NCBI GenBank assembly: GCA_040389045.1
Contig: JAZKAT010000025.1
Span: 1-64,000 of the forward strand
Direction of reading: 5' to 3'
DNA: 64,000 nucleotides
From: UBA5158 sp040389045
GTDB taxonomy: Bacteria > Pseudomonadota > Gammaproteobacteria > DSM-16500
Under the pieces are notes generated by a model. That model worked only from the letters and a program-made list of their open reading frames with translations. It had not been told where the DNA came from and searched no databases. Made by a program: the position numbers and the translations under genes. This document shows, piece by piece, positions 60,005-64,000 of this stretch (its first letter is position 1; every line of letters begins with the position of its first letter).

Positions 60005-61381
60005 ATGAAAAGAAACACCCTGCTGTTCCTGCTATTGATAGGATTTTCTGTCACTGCACCCGCAGCCAATTTAATGCAAGTTTATCAAGAAGCTTTATTC
60101 AGCGACCCCACTTACCAGGAAGCTATTGCCCAACGACTGGCGGATAAAGAAAATGTGCCTATCAATGGCGCGCCATTATTACCGCAAGCGAGCATTAATG
60201 GCGGCCCCTCATTGACCCACTTTCATCAATCCGCGGCGTCGGGCATGCCACAGTATTCTGCCACTTCGCGCGGTTATTCCGTCACCTTGACGCTGACGCA
60301 AACCGTTTTTAATTATGCGCAATTCAAAGCGCTGGCGGGAGCGTGTGCCGCCAGCAAGCAAGCAGACGCCGCGCTCAATGCGGCGGAGCAAAATCTCATG
60401 CTGCGTGTGGCCAGTGCTTATTTCGCCGTATTAAAAGATGAAGAAAATCTGCGGTACAGCGGCGCTAACAAAAAATCTTTTTCGGAACAATACACCCAAA
60501 CCAATCAGCAATATAACGTCGGTTCCAAAACCATTACCGATGTTTACACCGCAAAATCTTCTTATGACACCGCGGCGGCAAACTATATCGCGGCTGAAAC
60601 CGCGCTAGCGATTGATCAGGAAAATTTACGCGCCATCACTGGCAAATTATATCCTTCGCTCGCCCATTTAAGTACGCACTTCCCCTTGGTTTCTCCGCAA
60701 CCTGCTGCTATGGAAGCCTGGGTACACACTGCGCAATTACAAAATTGGTCGATTAAAGCCAATGAATACGCGGCGCAAGCCGCGCGGGAAAACATCAAGC
60801 AACAAACCGCCGGGCATTTCCCGACAGTAAGTTTGCAGGGTACTTACAACGTTGGTTACAACAATAACTTGAGTGGCACTACCGGCGTTGACGGTAGCAC
60901 CATACAAAACACTCCTTTTATCGCGCCTAACAAAGCGCATACTTCGGATGGGACAGTCAGTTTGAATTTAGGCATTCCCATTTTTGCTGGCGGCGCGGTC
61001 GTCGCGCAAACCAATCAAGCACGCTACAATTATCAAATCGCATTACAAAAACTGGAAGCAGCCATACGTACCACCATTAGCAATACGCGACAAAGTTATC
61101 TTGGCATTCAATTAGGCATTCAACAGTTGGAAGCCGACCGTCAAGCAATCAAATCCACTATTAGTTCACTCGATGGTTTACGTTCCCGTTACCGTATTGG
61201 CACGCAGACTTTAGTGGATGTATTAAACCAGCAACAAAAAGTTTTTCTGGCACAAACCCAATATGCCGCTGACCGTTACGCTTATGTGAATAATTTATTG
61301 TTATTAAAACAGGCGGCGGGAACTTTGAGTGAACAGGATTTACAAGCGATTAACGCCTGGTTATCGGCTAATGAAGAATAA
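60005..61381 (+). CDS. TolC-family outer-membrane efflux protein
   Basis: 458 residues, usual TolC size. Signal peptide (1-20, VTAPAA), then two repeats of the OEP pattern: LMQVYQEALFSDPTYQEAIAQRLADKE at the start of each coiled-coil unit, YNVGSKTITDVYTAKSSYDTA in the first and YRIGTQTLVDVLNQQQKVFLA in the second. Forms a trimeric channel for type I secretion or multidrug efflux. No partner ABC transporter or adaptor follows; downstream genes are convergent. Confidence 0.9.
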   Translation: MKRNTLLFLLLIGFSVTAPAANLMQVYQEALFSDPTYQEAIAQRLADKENVPINGAPLLPQASINGGPSLTHFHQSAASGMPQYSATSRGYSVTLTLTQTVFNYAQFKALAGACAASKQADAALNAAEQNLMLRVASAYFAVLKDEENLRYSGANKKSFSEQYTQTNQQYNVGSKTITDVYTAKSSYDTAAANYIAAETALAIDQENLRAITGKLYPSLAHLSTHFPLVSPQPAAMEAWVHTAQLQNWSIKANEYAAQAARENIKQQTAGHFPTVSLQGTYNVGYNNNLSGTTGVDGSTIQNTPFIAPNKAHTSDGTVSLNLGIPIFAGGAVVAQTNQARYNYQIALQKLEAAIRTTISNTRQSYLGIQLGIQQLEADRQAIKSTISSLDGLRSRYRIGTQTLVDVLNQQQKVFLAQTQYAADRYAYVNNLLLLKQAAGTLSEQDLQAINAWLSANEE

Positions 61382-61390
61382 TTTATATCG

Positions 61391-61642
61391 CTAGTTTTTT
61401 TGCGTCAATTTTTCATATTTTGTTTGCAACTGGGCTGGGGTTTCAACGTGAGCCGGATTGACAGGGATGCAATCGACGGGACAGATGGCAACACATTGGG
61501 GTTCGTCGAAATGGCCTTTGCATTCGGTACAAAGGTCTGGGTTTATTTCATAAATCAAAGCGCCCTGATAAATCGCTTTGTTAGGACAAACCGGTTCGCA
61601 GACATCGCAATTGATACATTCATCAGTGATCATTAATGCCAT
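61391..61642 (-). CDS. yfhL: YfhL-type ferredoxin with two 4Fe-4S clusters
   Basis: 83 residues. First cluster C9, C12, C15 and C19 (CINCDVCEPVCP); the second is CTECKGHFDEPQCVAICP with the longer C-x8-C spacing of YfhL/Alvin-type ferredoxins. Probably an electron donor in iron-sulfur or tRNA modification chemistry. One base after coaD, the order seen also in Pseudomonas. Confidence 0.92.
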   Translation of the reverse strand: MALMITDECINCDVCEPVCPNKAIYQGALIYEINPDLCTECKGHFDEPQCVAICPVDCIPVNPAHVETPAQLQTKYEKLTQKN

Positions 61643-61643
61643 A

Positions 61644-62129
61644 TTATTTTCTACTTATTTTATCTTGCAAGGCTTTCAAAACATTATGCGGAACGAAATC
61701 TTTGACATCACCGCCCAGGGCAGAGATTTCGCGCACCAGTCGGGAAGAAATATAAGAGTAATGTTCATCTGGCATTAAAAAAATAGTTTCCAATTCAGGC
61801 GCGATTCTACGGTTCATGCTGGCCAGTTGAAATTCATAATCAAAATCGGATACCGCGCGCAAGCCGCGTAGTATGACATTGGCTTTATGTTCGCGAGCAA
61901 AATTTGTTAACAGGGATTCAAAACCAAAAACGGCTACATTGGGATGTTTAGCTAATACTTCTTCGCACATAGTTACGCGTTCTGTCAGGTTAAATAAGGG
62001 TTGTTTCTTCGGGCTGTCTGCAACGGCCACAATGACGCGGTCAAATACATGTAGTGCTCGTTCGATCAAGTTGACATGGCCAAAAGTGACTGGATCAAAC
62101 GTACCGGCGTAAACGGCTATATTTTTCAT
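61644..62129 (-). CDS. coaD: Phosphopantetheine adenylyltransferase CoaD
   Basis: Makes dephospho-CoA from 4'-phosphopantetheine and ATP. 161 residues from the ATG at 62127-62129, with AAAGGA upstream. GTFDPVTFGHVNLIERA (HxGH class), RGLRAVSDFDYEFQLASMNR and SYISSRLVREI. An in-frame start five codons earlier is less likely. Confidence 0.95.
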   Translation of the reverse strand: MKNIAVYAGTFDPVTFGHVNLIERALHVFDRVIVAVADSPKKQPLFNLTERVTMCEEVLAKHPNVAVFGFESLLTNFAREHKANVILRGLRAVSDFDYEFQLASMNRRIAPELETIFLMPDEHYSYISSRLVREISALGGDVKDFVPHNVLKALQDKISRK

Positions 62130-62263
62130 TACAGGTCCTTTCATTGGCTTTGTGCTATTTTAACGAATATTACCAATATTGAACAATCATTTTTCGATTG
62201 GCCAGGGTTGCTAATTCATTTTATTGCATTATGCTAGATGAACTTTGTAGGCAGGGTAAATCG

Positions 62264-62914
62264 ATGGACGCTCGACATTTAGACTATCTGAAGGCCATGG
62301 GCATTCAAGCCTGGCAGGCAAAATCCACACCGGTCCCGGCAGTACTGGAAAACAGTGGTGAATGGGAAGTATTGGAACAAGCTGTCAAGCATTGCACGGC
62401 TTGCGGCTTGGACAAGACACGCACGCAGACGGTGTTTGGGGTGGGCAACCGGCGGGCGGACTTGATGATTATCGGGGAAGCGCCGGGGTTTAACGAGGAC
62501 AAGCAGGGTGAACCGTTTGTCGGTCGAGCGGGGCAGTTATTGACTTCGATGCTGCAGGCGATTGGCTTTGAACGTGAAACGGTTTATATAGCGAATATTT
62601 TAAAGTGTCGCCCGCCGGGGAACCGTGATCCCTTGCCAGAAGAAGTGAATTTATGCACGCCGTTTTTAGCTAAGCAGATTGCATTGATTCAGCCGAAGTT
62701 ATTATTGGCGGTAGGCAGAATCGCCGCGCATTTTTTATTGAATACAAAAACTGCGTTAGGTCAATTACGCAATAAAATTCATCGTTATGGTGTGAGTGAT
62801 ACACCTTTAATTATCACTTATCATCCAGCGTATTTATTACGTAACCCGGTTGATAAGAAGAAAGCATTGCAGGATTTGCAAATGGTTTATCGGACGTTAG
62901 AAGAGCTACGGTAA
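62264..62914 (+). CDS. Type-4 (family 4) uracil-DNA glycosylase
   Basis: Removes uracil from DNA with a 4Fe-4S-bearing fold. 216 residues from the ATG at 62264 (AGGG about 8 bases upstream); ATG at 62231 or TTG at 62198 are alternatives. Cluster cysteines C44, C47, C115 and C131. Motif A GEAPGFNEDKQGEPFVG, and motif B TYHPAYLLRN. Divergent from coaD. Confidence 0.9.
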   Translation: MDARHLDYLKAMGIQAWQAKSTPVPAVLENSGEWEVLEQAVKHCTACGLDKTRTQTVFGVGNRRADLMIIGEAPGFNEDKQGEPFVGRAGQLLTSMLQAIGFERETVYIANILKCRPPGNRDPLPEEVNLCTPFLAKQIALIQPKLLLAVGRIAAHFLLNTKTALGQLRNKIHRYGVSDTPLIITYHPAYLLRNPVDKKKALQDLQMVYRTLEELR

Positions 62915-62925
62915 ACCCCACACAT

Positions 62926-63016
62926 TTCATTCCCGCGTAGACGGGAATCCATTCATTGAAAATAGCAATACCTGAGAAATACTTACAATGGATTCCCGCC
63001 TGCGCGGGAATGACAG
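62926..63016. repeat. Palindromic repeat family A, copy 6 (inverted pair)
   Basis: Left arm TTCATTCCCGCGTAGACGGG (62926-62945) continuing to CCATTCATTGAAA, right arm ending GCGGGAATGACAG (63016), about 30 bases between. Lies between the convergent uracil-DNA glycosylase and nucleoside hydrolase genes. Confidence 0.87.
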
Positions 63017-63039
63017 TTGTTTGTCATGCTCCATTCACT

Positions 63040-64000
63040 TTAAGAATTTATCACCGCCAAAAGTTTATTTTCAAATTCTCGAACTTTAACTTTTTCGCAA
63101 ACTTTAATTAACGAACCCTTACGACCATCCACCACCGTCGCTCCTAACTGCGACCCCGTTTCCGGCTTTTCCACTACTCTTAATTTTTCAAATTTAAATT
63201 CACAAACGCTTTCATCTGTCGCCACTACCGCAGCCATTGGGTCCCAGAAGAACCATAAGCCGGAACGTAAACTGACGATGCCGTTTTTTAATATCTGATA
63301 AAAATATTCGTAGGCAATATTGCGCTTATCACCCATCACCCGCTGCAAAAAAGCCTCATTCATAGGCGCTGCATTGGTGGCGTCAAGCGGTACTAATACC
63401 ACCGGAAAATTCGCCAATACCACCGCCGTCGCCGCTGGATCAAAATGCAAATTCCATTCCGCTTTGTGTTGCTCTGGACCGTCCATATTTCCTGGCACAT
63501 GAACCGCCCCACCCATCACATAAATTTTGTTAATATGGTTTTTAATACCGGGATCTAGTTGATAAGCCTCGGCTATATTAGTTAACTGGCCAATAGCGAC
63601 AATAGTCACTGGCGCTTTCGATGCACGAATGGTTTTTACCAGCAATTTTACGCCACCATAATTCACCGGCATTGTAGACCGCGGCAATAAACCCGCCGTG
63701 CTCGACAGAAAATTATCTTCTTTAGTTAACATGGAGTTTGGTAAAACAGAAGTGCCGTTAGCCGGTTTATCTATTCCGCAAGCCACCGGCACATTTTTCA
63801 AACCTATTAAATGCAATACGCCTAGAGTAGTGTGAAAAGCCGCCTGACAATGTGCATTCTCATTGGCTTCAATCGTGATTGCTTTAACAGAAATATCCGG
63901 GATTTTTAACAAATACAACATCGCAATAACATCATCCCTGAAACCATCCGTATCAATGATAAATGCTTTGCGTTCGCCAGCGTATGAAAAAAAAGAACCA
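63040..64000 (-). CDS. Inosine/uridine-preferring nucleoside hydrolase family, 5' end outside window
   Basis: Hydrolyses the N-glycosidic bond of nucleosides. The frame runs to the right edge, so the true start is beyond it; the visible start region has IIDTDGFRDDVIAML, matching the calcium-binding Asp cluster in spacing, though the common DTDPGxDD is altered to DTDGFRDD. Later motifs: TIVAIGQLTNIAEA, IYVMGGAVHVPGN, EWNLHFDPAAT and a late ligand in WDPMAA. A preceding SFFSYAGE stretch may be the end of a signal peptide. 320 residues are visible. Confidence 0.85.
   Translation of the reverse strand, partial: GSFFSYAGERKAFIIDTDGFRDDVIAMLYLLKIPDISVKAITIEANENAHCQAAFHTTLGVLHLIGLKNVPVACGIDKPANGTSVLPNSMLTKEDNFLSSTAGLLPRSTMPVNYGGVKLLVKTIRASKAPVTIVAIGQLTNIAEAYQLDPGIKNHINKIYVMGGAVHVPGNMDGPEQHKAEWNLHFDPAATAVVLANFPVVLVPLDATNAAPMNEAFLQRVMGDKRNIAYEYFYQILKNGIVSLRSGLWFFWDPMAAVVATDESVCEFKFEKLRVVEKPETGSQLGATVVDGRKGSLIKVCEKVKVREFENKLLAVINS

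Noticed and set aside
20632..63016. Family A repeats as insertion sequences
   Set aside because: No transposase frame lies within or next to any copy in the window; they are non-autonomous at most.

Overview
The window looks like chromosomal DNA of a gammaproteobacterium, most likely a host-associated member of the Legionellales or a near relative. The core gene order is gammaproteobacterial: mrcA divergent from pilMN(O)PQ-aroK-aroB, rsmD divergent from ftsY-ftsE-ftsX-rpoH, amgK-murU divergent from lptD-surA-pdxA, and pdxB-ubiA-ubiC. Among these housekeeping blocks sit features common in intracellular relatives: a lysine/arginine-rich histone H1-like peptide, orphan proteins that look like effectors, small secreted cysteine-containing proteins and one giant multidomain protein. 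The taxonomic call is inference from gene content. No tRNA, rRNA, CRISPR array or transposase was seen. A 100-N placeholder at 9889-9988 shows the window is a scaffold joined across an assembly gap.

Layout. 1-6500: partial YbdK-like ligase, an orphan protein with kinase-like motifs and a membrane anchor, then a leftward lipid-transport cassette (STAS-MlaE permease, MlaF ATPase, MlaD/MCE protein, PqiC-like lipoprotein) followed by an outer-membrane barrel protein. 6774-14622: H1-like protein, glycosyltransferase, murI, rlmJ (cut by the gap), a glycine-zipper lipoprotein, bcp-proS, class I aldolase, and a Phd/ParE-type toxin-antitoxin pair joined to a Maf/YceF gene. 14611-26706: yheT-hemE, an Ala/Pro-rich lipoprotein, aroB-aroK-pilQ-[pilN/pilP chimera]-pilM, and two tandem PBP1A genes. 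26869-37576: coiled-coil orphan, pdxB-ubiA-ubiC, a rubredoxin-reductase-like gene, a PH-domain protein, a coupled pair of small orphan genes (one only 43 aa), trpS, rsmD, ftsYEX. 37770-48838: rpoH under a perfect CIRCE operator, two paralogous secreted proteins, comM, murU-amgK, lptD-surA-pdxA. 48822-58493: a single 3223-residue gene. 58748-64000: MFS transporter, TolC-like protein, ferredoxin, coaD, type-4 uracil-DNA glycosylase, and a partial nucleoside hydrolase.

The strongest candidate for an undescribed system is the 3223-aa protein. Its N-terminus carries a His-Asp-Gln-Cys constellation of a CE-clan (Ulp1/SENP-like) ubiquitin or ubiquitin-like protease, followed by a Gln-rich linker and a long helical region, and then a clearly SecA-related DEAD motor with an altered Walker A. 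The gene has its own good promoter and is bracketed by 15-bp direct copies of a half-repeat, exactly where the usual rsmA-apaG-apaH genes would follow pdxA.

Other leads are a pilN/pilP chimera that replaces pilN-pilO-pilP, HrcA/CIRCE control of the heat-shock sigma factor, and two families of palindromic intergenic repeats whose copies encode the last residues of several proteins.
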